Position numbers and translations under genes: made by a program | Notes under the pieces: model-generated | Seen by the model: the letters and a program-made list of their open reading frames with translations, nothing else | Databases searched by the model: none | What the model was told of the DNA's origin: nothing | Shown: one piece after another, positions 1 to 6,260 of the stretch | Position numbering within the stretch: position 1 is the stretch's first letter | Layout: every line of letters begins with the position of its first letter | Source: J038 sp034437535 | GTDB lineage: Bacteria > Chloroflexota > Anaerolineae > Aggregatilineales > Phototrophicaceae | Direction: 5' to 3' | NCBI GenBank assembly: GCA_034437535.1 | Contig: DAOTTZ010000068.1 | Span: forward strand, 1 to 21,792 | Length of the DNA: 21,792 bases

Positions 1-1195
1 CATCATCACCCTGAGCGGCATACTGCCATTGTGCTTCGGTCGGCAGCATGATCGTCTCGCCGGTCATCTCGCTCAGCCACAGGCAGAAGGCGACGGCTTC
101 ATACCACGACACACCCACAACCGGCTGTTCCGCGCCGTTCCAATGGCTGTTATTCCAATAACGCGGTTCGGTCCAGTCGTAGCTTTCGCGTTGCCCCCAC
201 CCGGCATCCGTCCACCACTTGCGCTCACGGTAGCCTCCTGCTTCAATGAACTTGGCAAACTGTGCATTGGTCACGGGGTATTTTGCCATCCAGTATGTTT
301 CAGTCGGGATGGATAGTGTCACACTGCCTTCATCCGTCTTCAGCGTGCCACGCCCACCGGGAATCTCGATCCAGTCGAAGGGGGCGGGCAATAGCGCAGG
401 CGTGGTGGCGGTGGAAACCGTCACGGTAGAAGCACACACCTTTGCCACATCATCCGGGTCATAGTCAGGGAAATCTTGCTGAAATTCGGCAAACTCGGCA
501 CAGCCCAGTTCGCGGGTCGTTTCGCGCTGCACCAGTTCCCGAATCGGCGCGTATTCACGTTCCGCTTCGCGCAGGTAGGCTTGGCGCTCAAGGGCGGTTT
601 CAGCTTCCCCCAACATCCCCTGTAGCATACGCGCCACGCGCCCGGTCGGTTTCTTGTCCAGTGCCCCCTTGATGACAAACACGGCATTATCAAAGTTCTG
701 TGCTTCTAGCGCATCTGCTGCCTGTGCCAGCGCCTGTGTCGGTGACACTTCTTGCTTGGGGGGCTTGTCTGGTTTTTTGACTGGTGGCGTGGTTTTAGGT
801 GGGGGTGAGGCACTACGCTGGCGGCGTTCGACAATCGTCAGCGCGTTCATTAATGTAATGATGTCCTCCATGCCTTCGCTCAGGTTGGCATAGTGGATGT
901 GCCGCATACTGTCCGGGATTTGGGTGCGTGCCTGTATCAACACGGGGAAGATGTGCTTGCCCGCGTCAACCGCAATCGCGTGTTCCTTTTGGCAGTATTC
1001 GGATGCGACCGATTCCGGTGAAAGCAAATAGATGAAGCCCTCACACCATTCTAGGCGCTCTTGAATCTCGTTCCACCAGTCTTGCCCGGCGTGCAGGCGC
1101 TTGTCATACCAAACGTCGTGAATATCTTCCAGATGATGCACGATTTGCTTGCACAGGGGTTTGTCTACCCGCGCATAGCTAATAAAGAGTTTCAT
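1..1195 (-). CDS. TIR domain - FGE/SUMF1-like fusion protein (3' end outside window)
   Basis: The reading frame is open from an ATG at 1195 to the window edge (398 codons), so the C-terminus is missing. Residues 1-125 look like a TIR domain: the start MKLFISYAR, then VWYDKRLHAGQDWW, YLLSPESVASEYCQKE; Glu71 in the last motif sits where NAD-consuming TIR domains have their catalytic glutamate. Residues 130-150 are a Pro/Lys linker, 155-245 look helical and TPR-like. From about 270 an FGE-sulfatase-like (C-type-lectin fold) domain begins: IPGG, KYPVTNAQFAKFI, VVGVSWYEAVAFCLWLS and LPTEAQWQYAA. The domain calls come from motif recognition. Such fusions belong to bacterial conflict and sensing proteins, and in some multicellular bacteria the FGE-like domain is the target of a diversity-generating retroelement. 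Here the domain more likely binds a ligand than makes formylglycine, but its end cannot be seen. A GGTGGA ribosome site lies 9 bases upstream of the ATG. It stands alone, with no partner in the window. Confidence 0.85.
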   Translation of the reverse strand, partial: MKLFISYARVDKPLCKQIVHHLEDIHDVWYDKRLHAGQDWWNEIQERLEWCEGFIYLLSPESVASEYCQKEHAIAVDAGKHIFPVLIQARTQIPDSMRHIHYANLSEGMEDIITLMNALTIVERRQRSASPPPKTTPPVKKPDKPPKQEVSPTQALAQAADALEAQNFDNAVFVIKGALDKKPTGRVARMLQGMLGEAETALERQAYLREAEREYAPIRELVQRETTRELGCAEFAEFQQDFPDYDPDDVAKVCASTVTVSTATTPALLPAPFDWIEIPGGRGTLKTDEGSVTLSIPTETYWMAKYPVTNAQFAKFIEAGGYRERKWWTDAGWGQRESYDWTEPRYWNNSHWNGAEQPVVGVSWYEAVAFCLWLSEMTGETIMLPTEAQWQYAAQGDD

Positions 1196-1233
1196 GTCTG
1201 TTAATCCACCTCGTGGTTCACTACATAAAGCGA

Positions 1234-1239
1234 ATTATA
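1234..1239 (-). promoter_or_regulatory. -10 box candidate for the TIR-FGE gene
   Basis: On the minus strand a perfect TATAAT lies about 39 bases upstream of the ATG at 1195. The hexamer 17 bases further up (TAGCGT) is a poor -35, so the promoter may be weak or need an activator. Confidence 0.45.
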
Positions 1240-1324
1240 TACCGTTCTATGCACTCACGCTAACGGTTTTGATACGCTACATTACGTTTTATGGTCACTC
1301 CAACCGTTCCACCATCGCTATAAC

Positions 1325-1550
1325 GTGGTAGGCAAGGCACGCTGTATGAGCGACCTGCTGGTCGCCATCGAGGAAGGTCAGCCGGGTGATCGTCAACCCG
1401 GCGGGAATGATCCAGCGGATGGAATTGCGACCGCCTTTCGCCTATCTGGCGGATGTTGCAGAGCGGGTACGGCTCCCGAAGCCGAGCCGGGGAAAACAAA
1501 ACGCCAGCCCGGAGGCTGGCATGTGTTCGAGTTATTTCTCGTGAAGTGAG
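1325..1550 (+). pseudogene. Possible decayed coding fragment in a gene-poor stretch
   Basis: The 369 bases between the TIR-FGE gene and tRNA-Lys hold no convincing intact gene. On the plus strand two frames together read like a damaged protein end: MSDLLVAIEEGQP (from 1346), then after a frame change near 1386 VIVNPAGMIQRMELRPPFAY and LADVAERVRLPKP, down to a TGA at about 1548-1550. The protein-like composition is seen; that it is a relic is inference. No family is recognised, and the fragment runs across the tRNA-Lys terminator, so its end at least is not real coding sequence. Confidence 0.2.
1491..1520 (-). terminator. Intrinsic terminator of tRNA-Lys
   Basis: A perfect 7-bp stem (GCCAGCC 1503-1509, loop CGGA, GGCTGGC 1514-1520) is followed on the minus strand by the T-rich run GTTTTGTTTTCC. 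It lies 45 bases beyond the 3' end of tRNA-Lys in its direction of transcription. Confidence 0.7.
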
Positions 1551-1564
1551 CGTCTCACTGAATG

Positions 1565-1636
1565 TGAGCCTGGAGGGATTCGAACCCTCAACCAAGGGCT
1601 TAAAAGGCCCCTGCTCTACCGTTGAGCTACAGACCC
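1565..1636 (-). tRNA. tRNA-Lys (UUU)
   Basis: A complete 72-nt cloverleaf reads on the minus strand. The acceptor stem GGGTCTG pairs with CAGGCTC (two wobbles), the D arm is GCTC..GAGC, the anticodon loop CTTTTAA gives UUU, and the T arm is GAGGG-TTCGAAT-CCCTC. The discriminator base is A and no CCA is encoded. It has its own promoter (1644-1671) and terminator (1491-1520), so it is probably a separate unit, though read-through from rplA is possible. Confidence 0.95.
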
Positions 1637-1643
1637 ACTCCGC

Positions 1644-1671
1644 ATTATACACCCTCACCGGGGATAATCAA
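1644..1671 (-). promoter_or_regulatory. Promoter of tRNA-Lys
   Basis: On the minus strand TTGATT (1666-1671), a 16-base spacer and a perfect TATAAT (1644-1649) place the transcription start next to the first base of the tRNA at 1636. This fits a stable-RNA promoter with almost no leader. Confidence 0.65.
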
Positions 1672-1724
1672 CCGTGTGAGTCATAGCATTGTATGAGAAC
1701 CTGCTACCACACCCGGCAGGGCAG

Positions 1725-2426
1725 TTAATTCAAGCTAGACCAATCCACATGCACACCCGGCCCCATCGTCGGGGAAAGCGTCACACGCCGGACATACAAC
1801 CCTTTGATCGACGAAGGCCGTTGCGACTCAACCGCGTCAGCCGCAGATCTGATATTCTCCAACAATTGCTCTTTGCTGAAGCTCATCTTCCCCACCGGGA
1901 TATGCAAATTGCCGGTCTTGTCATTGCGGAATTCCACCCGGCCCGCCTTCAGTTCTTTCACCACACGCGGGATGTCGTCCGCTTGCACCACCGTCCCCGC
2001 TTTCGGGTTCGGCATCAACCCACGCGGACCCAAAATACGCGCCACCGGGCCGACCTTCTTCATCATGTCCGGCGTGGCGATTGTCGCGTCGAATTCCAGC
2101 CAATTCTCTTTCTGAATCTTGGTGATAACCTCGTCGTCCGCGATGATGTCTGCCCCGGCTTCCTGCGCGATGCGGGCGTCCTCACCCTCCGCGAAGACCA
2201 ACACCCGTACCGATTTCCCCGTCCCATGCGGCAACATAACCGTGTTCCGCACCTGCTGGTCGCTGTGGCGCGGGTCAATCCCTAACCGAAAGTGCAACTC
2301 CAACGTCTCATCGAACTTGGCGGTCGCAATTTCCTTGACCAGATCAACCGCTTCCTCAAGTCCATAATCCTTAGCGCGGTCTACCTTGTCGAAAATAGCT
2401 CTGTAGCGTTTACCATAACGTGGCAT
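1725..2426 (-). CDS. rplA: 50S ribosomal protein L1
   Basis: The 233-residue product has the usual L1 length and conserved stretches: MPRYGKRYRAIFDKVDR, the N-terminal HFRLGIDPRHSDQQVR, LPHGTGK, and RILGPRGLMPNPKAGTV in the middle. L1 forms the mobile stalk at the ribosomal E site and binds 23S rRNA. In many bacteria it also represses its own rplK-rplA mRNA by binding a leader that mimics the rRNA site. The gene is 58 bases after rplK. It is the last protein gene of the block: rplJ and rplL, which follow L1 in many genomes, are not here. Frame, length and motifs make the call secure. Confidence 0.98.
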   Translation of the reverse strand: MPRYGKRYRAIFDKVDRAKDYGLEEAVDLVKEIATAKFDETLELHFRLGIDPRHSDQQVRNTVMLPHGTGKSVRVLVFAEGEDARIAQEAGADIIADDEVITKIQKENWLEFDATIATPDMMKKVGPVARILGPRGLMPNPKAGTVVQADDIPRVVKELKAGRVEFRNDKTGNLHIPVGKMSFSKEQLLENIRSAADAVESQRPSSIKGLYVRRVTLSPTMGPGVHVDWSSLN

Positions 2427-2484
2427 TTTGATTTCTCCTTATGTGGTTCCATCGAGCCGTTCCGCTCTCCCACCAATACAAACC

Positions 2485-2916
2485 TTACTCGTTGATCTTG
2501 ACACCCATTTGACGGGCGGTGCCTTCAATCTGGCGCATCGCGCCTTCGATGTCGATTGCGTTCGTGTCGCCCGCGTCCATCTTCTGCTGGGCGATCTCGC
2601 GCACCTGGTCACGGGTCAATTGCCCGGCGACTTCGGTCTTGGGGTTGCTGGCCGCCGTCTTGATCCCGGCGTACTTCTTAATCAAGTACGAGGTGGGCGG
2701 GCTTTTTAACCGAAACTTGAACGACCCATCACCGAATACCGTAATCTCCGCCGGGACGATCTCGCCGGGGCGGTTGGCCGTCCGTGCGTTATATTCCTTA
2801 CAAAATCCCATCAGGTTGATGCCGTGTTGGGCCAGCGCCGGGCCAATCGGCGGTGCCGGGTTCGCTTTGCCCGCTTCAATCTGTAGGGTTACGATTGCTT
2901 TGACTTTCTTCGCCAT
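2485..2916 (-). CDS. rplK: 50S ribosomal protein L11
   Basis: This 143-residue protein matches L11 throughout: the N-terminal AIVTLQIEAGKANPAPPIGP with the proline-rich hinge, GINLMGFCKEYN, IVPAEITVFGDGSFKF, and the rRNA-binding C-terminal part ending in ARQMGVKI. L11 binds the GTPase-associated centre of 23S rRNA and takes part in factor-dependent GTP hydrolysis and the stringent response. The ATG at 2916 follows AAAGG at about 10 bases. It lies 60 bases downstream of nusG, and an extended -10 element in that gap may give it its own promoter, as known for the rplKA unit of other bacteria. Confidence 0.98.
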   Translation of the reverse strand: MAKKVKAIVTLQIEAGKANPAPPIGPALAQHGINLMGFCKEYNARTANRPGEIVPAEITVFGDGSFKFRLKSPPTSYLIKKYAGIKTAASNPKTEVAGQLTRDQVREIAQQKMDAGDTNAIDIEGAMRQIEGTARQMGVKINE

Positions 2917-2949
2917 GACTGAGTAACCTTTTCATTTACAAACCACGCC

Positions 2950-2958
2950 ATTATAGCA
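2950..2958 (-). promoter_or_regulatory. Internal extended -10 promoter candidate for rplK-rplA
   Basis: In the nusG-rplK gap the minus strand reads TGCTATAAT, a perfect extended -10. It lies inside the loop of a 6-bp inverted repeat (CCACGC 2943-2948, GCGTGG 2964-2969). No good -35 is seen, which extended -10 promoters can do without. The position matches the separate L11 promoter known in enterobacteria. Confidence 0.45.
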
Positions 2959-2976
2959 ATCGAGCGTGGCGATGTA

Positions 2977-3624
2977 CTAGACTCGTTCCACTTCCAAGAA
3001 ATCCAGCTCGACCGGCGTCTCACGTCCGAAGAAGTTCACCATCACCCGCACCTTATGCTTGGTCACGTCGATGTCCGCCACTTCCCCGATGAAATCATTA
3101 AACGGCCCGTCGATAATACGGACTTTCTGCCCCACCTTGAAATTGACCTTGTAACTGGGCGTATCGCTAGACATACGGGCGAAAATCTGCTTGACTTCCC
3201 CCACCTCCAACGGCGTCGGGTCATTGCCCATCCCCACAAACCCCGTCACACCCGGCGTATTCCGCACTACATACCACGAATCCTCGTCCATCTTCATCTG
3301 CACCAGGATGTAACCAGGGAACACCCGCCGCTCGACTTCGCGCCGCTTGCCGTCTTTAACCTCGATCTCGGTTTCCGTCGGCACCACCACATCGAAGATA
3401 CTGTCCGTCATGCCCATCGTCTCAATACGCTGGCGGATGGCATGCTCCACCTTATACTCATACCCAGAATAACAATGCACCACATACCAATGCTTACGCA
3501 CTACATCGTCAGAATAAAGACCCGGATCATCCAGGATCGACCCGGTGGCTTCCTCGCCCCCGTCGTCGATGTATACCGGCTCCGGATCGTAATCGTCTTG
3601 TGGGGTGTTCGTGTCGTCAGACAT
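2977..3624 (-). CDS. nusG: Transcription termination/antitermination protein NusG
   Basis: The NGN domain begins near residue 44 (RKHWYVVHCYSGYEYKVEHA), continues through FPGYILVQM and RNTPGVTGFVG, and the C-terminal KOW domain carries VGQKVRIIDGPFNDFIGEV. NusG rides on RNA polymerase as a processivity factor and couples it to Rho and to the ribosome via S10. I chose the ATG at 3624, behind AAGGATGG, giving 215 residues; an in-frame GTG three bases earlier is possible. The first 43 residues are very acidic (many Asp/Glu) and are an addition compared with the roughly 180-residue enterobacterial protein. It follows secE by 62 bases, the classic order. Confidence 0.97.
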   Translation of the reverse strand: MSDDTNTPQDDYDPEPVYIDDGGEEATGSILDDPGLYSDDVVRKHWYVVHCYSGYEYKVEHAIRQRIETMGMTDSIFDVVVPTETEIEVKDGKRREVERRVFPGYILVQMKMDEDSWYVVRNTPGVTGFVGMGNDPTPLEVGEVKQIFARMSSDTPSYKVNFKVGQKVRIIDGPFNDFIGEVADIDVTKHKVRVMVNFFGRETPVELDFLEVERV

Positions 3625-3686
3625 CACACACCATCCTTAACACTTACTTGCAATTGATTGAAGGCCTGGCACATCACCACGCCCAA

Positions 3687-4127
3687 CTAAAACGGTGGTT
3701 GGTTGCTTCCTTGCCGGAGCTGGCGCACCAGCACATAACCCAGCGCACAGACAGCGGCAAACGCCAGGAACAACCATTCGTTATCCAGACCAAGGATGAA
3801 CAATTCGGTGAAGATAAACGCGATAAATCCTAACATAATCGCAGAAGCAATTGTCACCGCGATCACAATCCGCGATAACCGCACCAATTCTTCCCGCGTC
3901 GGCCACACCACCTTGTCCAACTCATCTTGTACACCACTCAGGTAAGCCGCCATCCCACGAAAACTCCGCGTGATGAAGTTCCCACCCTCTTTCTTGGTAG
4001 AGCGCGTGCGCTTGCCGGGTGTAGCGCGTCCTTTGCCCTCTGTTATTCCCTTATCGCCATCGGCGTCTTCATCTTGATTTTTACGCCGTCTGCGAGATTT
4101 CTTCTCGACCGTCTCATCCACAGCCAT
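3687..4127 (-). CDS. secE: Preprotein translocase subunit SecE
   Basis: The SecE core is clear at residues 50-105: ITRSFRGMAAYLSGVQDELD, then KVVWPTREELVRLSRIVIAV leading into a membrane helix. SecE clamps SecY in the Sec translocon. The protein is 146 residues, against about 60-70 for single-helix SecE. The extra length comes from a 50-residue, highly charged N-terminal region (KKSRRRRKNQDEDADGD) and from a second hydrophobic stretch near the end (EWLFLAFAAVCALGYVLV). A GAGAGG ribosome site precedes the ATG at 4127. It lies between tRNA-Trp and nusG, a very common position. Confidence 0.95.
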   Translation of the reverse strand: MAVDETVEKKSRRRRKNQDEDADGDKGITEGKGRATPGKRTRSTKKEGGNFITRSFRGMAAYLSGVQDELDKVVWPTREELVRLSRIVIAVTIASAIMLGFIAFIFTELFILGLDNEWLFLAFAAVCALGYVLVRQLRQGSNQPPF

Positions 4128-4164
4128 CTCGACCTCTCCTCAGCTTTGTCCCTTATAACAAACA

Positions 4165-4182
4165 CCGTCTCAGCAGAGACGG
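4165..4182 (-). terminator. Hairpin between tRNA-Trp and secE (attenuator or processing site)
   Basis: A perfect 7-bp stem (CCGTCTC 4165-4171, loop AGCA, GAGACGG 4176-4182) lies 19 bases after tRNA-Trp. On the minus strand it is followed by TGTTTGTTAT, only moderately T-rich, so it may act as a partial terminator or as an RNA-processing end. Confidence 0.4.
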
Positions 4183-4200
4183 CGTTCACAATCCTAATGA

Positions 4201-4273
4201 CAGGGGTGGAAGGACTTGAACCCACGACCTACCGCTTTGGAGGCGGTTGCTCTGCCAACTGAGCTACACCCCT
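4201..4273 (-). tRNA. tRNA-Trp (CCA)
   Basis: A 73-nt cloverleaf reads on the minus strand. The acceptor stem AGGGGTG/CACCCCT has discriminator G, the anticodon stem is ACCGC/GCGGT, and the loop CTCCAAA gives CCA. The T arm is GTGGG-TTCAAGT-CCTTC, with a weak last pair. It lies between rpmG and secE, as in many bacteria, and is probably cut from the same transcript. Confidence 0.95.
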
Positions 4274-4320
4274 AACTCACTCGTGCCGAGTTTACCATAT
4301 CAGCACATCGAGTGTCTAGC

Positions 4321-4482
4321 CTATTTCGTTTCCTTGTAGATCACATGACGGCGCACATGCGGGTCATATTTCTTCAGTTCTAGCCGCTCGGTGGTGTTCT
4401 TACGGTTCTTGAACGTCACATACATATGACCGCTCTCCGTGCTTTTCAGCTTCACCACGATGCGATTACCTTTTTTCGCCAT
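4321..4482 (-). CDS. rpmG: 50S ribosomal protein L33
   Basis: The 53-residue basic protein begins MAKKGNRIVVKLKSTESGH and ends RRHVIYKETK, a typical L33. It has no cysteine, so it is the zinc-independent type that lacks the CXXC pairs. L33 sits near the E site of the large subunit. I set the start at the ATG at 4482 because a strong AGAGGAGGA ribosome site lies just upstream; a longer frame running up to 4563 would overlap tRNA-Thr and is not credible. It lies between the tRNA-Thr/Tyr/Thr cluster and tRNA-Trp in the same operon. Confidence 0.96.
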   Translation of the reverse strand: MAKKGNRIVVKLKSTESGHMYVTFKNRKNTTERLELKKYDPHVRRHVIYKETK

Positions 4483-4538
4483 AATCGTCCTCCTCTTAAC
4501 ACAACGAATGCCATAGAATAACGTCCTATGGCACGCGA

Positions 4539-4610
4539 AGCCTCCGATGGGATTTGAACCCATGACCTCATTCTTACCAAGAATGCGCTCTACCCCTGAG
4601 CTACGGAGGC
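4539..4610 (-). tRNA. tRNA-Thr (GGU)
   Basis: The minus strand folds into a 72-nt cloverleaf: acceptor GCCTCCG/CGGAGGC with discriminator U, D arm GCTC..GAGC, anticodon stem CATTC/GAATG with loop TTGGTAA (GGU), T arm ATGGG-TTCAAAT-CCCAT. No CCA is encoded. It lies 56 bases upstream of the rpmG start. Confidence 0.95.
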
Positions 4611-4623
4611 ATTTGGTTGAAAG

Positions 4624-4706
4624 TGGGCCCGGCAGGACTCGAACCTGCGAAGGCTTCCGCCAGCTGATTTACAGTCAGCCCCCTTTGCCACTCGGGACAC
4701 GGACCC
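4624..4706 (-). tRNA. tRNA-Tyr (GUA)
   Basis: This 83-nt class II tRNA has acceptor GGGTCCG/CGGGCCC, anticodon stem GCTGA/TCAGC with loop CTGTAAA (GUA), a long variable arm (GGCGGAAGCC) and T arm GCAGG-TTCGAGT-CCTGC. The discriminator is A. It is 13 bases upstream of tRNA-Thr(GGU). Confidence 0.95.
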
Positions 4707-4717
4707 AACTTACCTAT

Positions 4718-4790
4718 AGCCCTCTATGGGACTCGAACCCATAACCTCATTATTACAAGTAACGTGCTCTGCCAATTGAGCTAAGAGGGC
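4718..4790 (-). tRNA. tRNA-Thr (UGU)
   Basis: The minus strand folds into a 73-nt cloverleaf: acceptor GCCCTCT/AGAGGGC, D arm GCTC..GAGC, anticodon stem CGTTA/TAATG (one G-T pair) with loop CTTGTAA (UGU), T arm ATGGG-TTCGAGT-CCCAT. The discriminator is U, as in the other Thr tRNA here. It is the first gene after the promoter at 4806-4834. The order Thr-Tyr-Thr recalls the Thr-Tyr-Gly-Thr cluster ahead of tufB in enterobacteria. Confidence 0.94.
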
Positions 4791-4805
4791 ACAGATACTT
4801 TCGAG

Positions 4806-4834
4806 AGTATATCACGCGCCACAGCGCGTGTAAA
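4806..4834 (-). promoter_or_regulatory. Promoter of the tRNA-rpmG-secE-nusG-rplKA block, with palindromic spacer
   Basis: On the minus strand TTTACA (4829-4834), exactly 17 bases and TATACT (4806-4811) form a good sigma70-type promoter 16 bases before tRNA-Thr(UGU). The spacer is almost filled by a perfect 7-bp inverted repeat (CACGCGC 4813-4819, GCGCGTG 4824-4830) with a 4-base centre, placed where an operator would compete with RNA polymerase. Confidence 0.7.
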
Positions 4835-4945
4835 TCCCAGGAGGGTTAAGCTGTGCCGAATTGTAGCGTTTCCCCGGTGGCCTGTCAACAGCCAGAATTC
4901 AAATAACATCCCATACACACCCTCACCGGTCGTTCTGGCGTAGAA

Positions 4946-4988
4946 CAAAAAAAGCAGGTACGCTACACTTAGAATTATCGCGTACCTG
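4946..4988 (-). terminator. Strong minus-strand terminator facing the tRNA promoter, just upstream of the EEP gene
   Basis: A perfect 9-bp stem (CAGGTACGC 4955-4963, GCGTACCTG 4980-4988) with a 16-base loop is followed on the minus strand by C and seven T (4947-4953). No minus-strand gene lies directly behind it, so it would stop antisense transcription out of the EEP gene before it reaches the tRNA operon. Read on the plus strand, the hairpin ends only 2 bases before the AAGGA ribosome site of the EEP gene. The stretch 4835-4945 shows no other feature. Confidence 0.55.
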
Positions 4989-5001
4989 ATAAGGATTTCT
5001 G

Positions 5002-5877
5002 GTGGAATTGTTTAAAGTTATGACGTTCAACGTGCGCGGGAGCTTCCCGGAGAAGCATGACGAACGATTATGGGAAAATCGCGCCGATCTCAACGTGCGA
5101 ACCATCCGCGCCGTCGCCCCAGATGTGATCGGCTTCCAGGAAGTGCAAAATGATAACCGTCAGGTCTACGCCGACCACCTGCCCGATTATCAGTACGACG
5201 TGGGCCGAGAGGAAACCGGCGATAAACCGGCCAAATGGGTGTTCTTCAACCCCATCTACTGGAAGCACGACCGCTGGGAGCGCGTAGCCGCCGGCGGCTT
5301 CTTCCTCAGCGAAACACCCGATCAATGGTCAAAAGGGTGGGATTCAGCCTTCGTGCGGGCCGCCACCTGGGTACGCCTGCAAAGCCGGACGACCGGCGCA
5401 CAGTTCATCCACCTCAACACTCACTTCGACCACATAGGCGAAACCGCCCGCGTACAGGGTGCCCATTTGATCATCCAACAATTAAACACACTGTCGCACG
5501 GCCTGCCGGTCATCCTCACCGGGGACTTTAACTCACGCGCCTGGGCACCGGCAGACGAAGACTCGCTTGATTACCCCCGGATCATCCAGCGCGACCAACT
5601 GCCCCCCGGCAACACCGCTTACAAAGTCTTTATAGAGGCCGGCTTCCGCGATACCTACATCGAAGCCGGGCACCACAATCAACTGAACATGAACACATTT
5701 CATGCCTTCCACGGGGAGGACTTCCCGCCCTGCGCCTTACGGATTGATTGGGTCTTGATCCGTGATGGCGACGACCAACACATCGAGACGGAAAGCCTCA
5801 ACATCATCCGCACCGCAGAACCGCCGATTTACCCCAGCGATCATTACCCCGTCGTCGCGGAAGTGGTGCTGACATGA
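5002..5877 (+). CDS. Endonuclease/exonuclease/phosphatase (EEP) family protein
   Basis: All hallmarks of the EEP (DNase I-like) fold are present over 291 residues: TFNVRG near 8-13, GFQEV with the metal-binding Glu47, HLNTHFDH at 137-144, TGDFNS with Asp175 and Asn177, RIDWVL, and the final SDHYPV with Asp280-His281. These are Mg-dependent phosphodiesterases; the substrate may be nucleic acid, an inositol phosphate or a lipid headgroup and cannot be told here. No signal peptide is visible, so it is probably cytosolic, or the start is further in. The start is a GTG at 5002, six bases after AAGGA. Its TGA overlaps the ATG of the next gene (ATGA), so the two are translationally coupled, the first of a three-gene run with an SH3b-like protein and a GH99-like glycosidase. 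Confidence 0.9.
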   Translation: MELFKVMTFNVRGSFPEKHDERLWENRADLNVRTIRAVAPDVIGFQEVQNDNRQVYADHLPDYQYDVGREETGDKPAKWVFFNPIYWKHDRWERVAAGGFFLSETPDQWSKGWDSAFVRAATWVRLQSRTTGAQFIHLNTHFDHIGETARVQGAHLIIQQLNTLSHGLPVILTGDFNSRAWAPADEDSLDYPRIIQRDQLPPGNTAYKVFIEAGFRDTYIEAGHHNQLNMNTFHAFHGEDFPPCALRIDWVLIRDGDDQHIETESLNIIRTAEPPIYPSDHYPVVAEVVLT

Positions 5878-6257
5878 ACGGCTGGTTGCTAATCCTGCTC
5901 GTGTTGAGCTTCCAACCGCTACAGCCGGGGCCGTCGCCCGTCGCGTTTGATCTCGGCGTGCAGATGAGCGTCCCCCCGGCAGGTGCCCCCTTTGCCGCGT
6001 TGTTGTTCCCCCCGGCAGAGCCAACAGCGGCTTGCTTCGCCACCGCCACCGGGCGCATCAACCTGCGGAGCGGCCCCGACATCACCTTTGACCGCGTCGG
6101 CGGCCTGCAACCCGGCCAGACGCTCGGCATCTCCGCCCAGGCCCAGGGCAGTGATGGCTTCGTATGGTGGCGGCTGGAAAACGACGCCTTCGCCCGGTCG
6201 GATACCGTCACACTCAGTGGAGACTGTGACGAAATCCCCAGCGCGGCGGAGCGTTGA
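5874..6257 (+). CDS. Small secreted SH3b-like protein
   Basis: The product is 127 residues. The first 20 (MNGWLLILLVLSFQPLQPGP) look like a signal sequence, although the positive charge is missing. A bacterial SH3-like segment follows from about residue 54: ACFATATGRINLRSGPDITF, then VGGLQPGQTL, WWRLENDAF. The RxNLRSGP motif is typical of SH3b (SH3_3) domains, which bind cell-wall or other surface polymers in exported proteins. Cys54 and Cys117 frame the domain and could form a disulfide. It overlaps the EEP gene by four bases and ends three bases before the glycosidase start, so it belongs to the same operon. The exact ligand is unknown. Confidence 0.8.
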   Translation: MNGWLLILLVLSFQPLQPGPSPVAFDLGVQMSVPPAGAPFAALLFPPAEPTAACFATATGRINLRSGPDITFDRVGGLQPGQTLGISAQAQGSDGFVWWRLENDAFARSDTVTLSGDCDEIPSAAER

Positions 6258-6260
6258 CCC

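Noticed and set aside
1260..1658. 132-codon minus-strand frame
   Set aside because: It runs across tRNA-Lys and its terminator and has no ribosome site or recognisable motif.
1689..2285. 198-codon plus-strand frame
   Set aside because: It is antisense to rplA, rich in His/Arg as expected for a shadow frame of a GC-rich gene.
3055..3657. 200-codon plus-strand frame
   Set aside because: It is antisense to nusG, with a shadow-like His-rich composition.
4547..4744. 65-codon plus-strand frame
   Set aside because: It covers the antisense of three tRNA genes; typical tRNA-derived false gene.
4718..4790. tRNA genes as attachment site of an integrated element
   Set aside because: No integrase, no direct repeat of a tRNA end and no change of gene style next to the tRNAs was seen.
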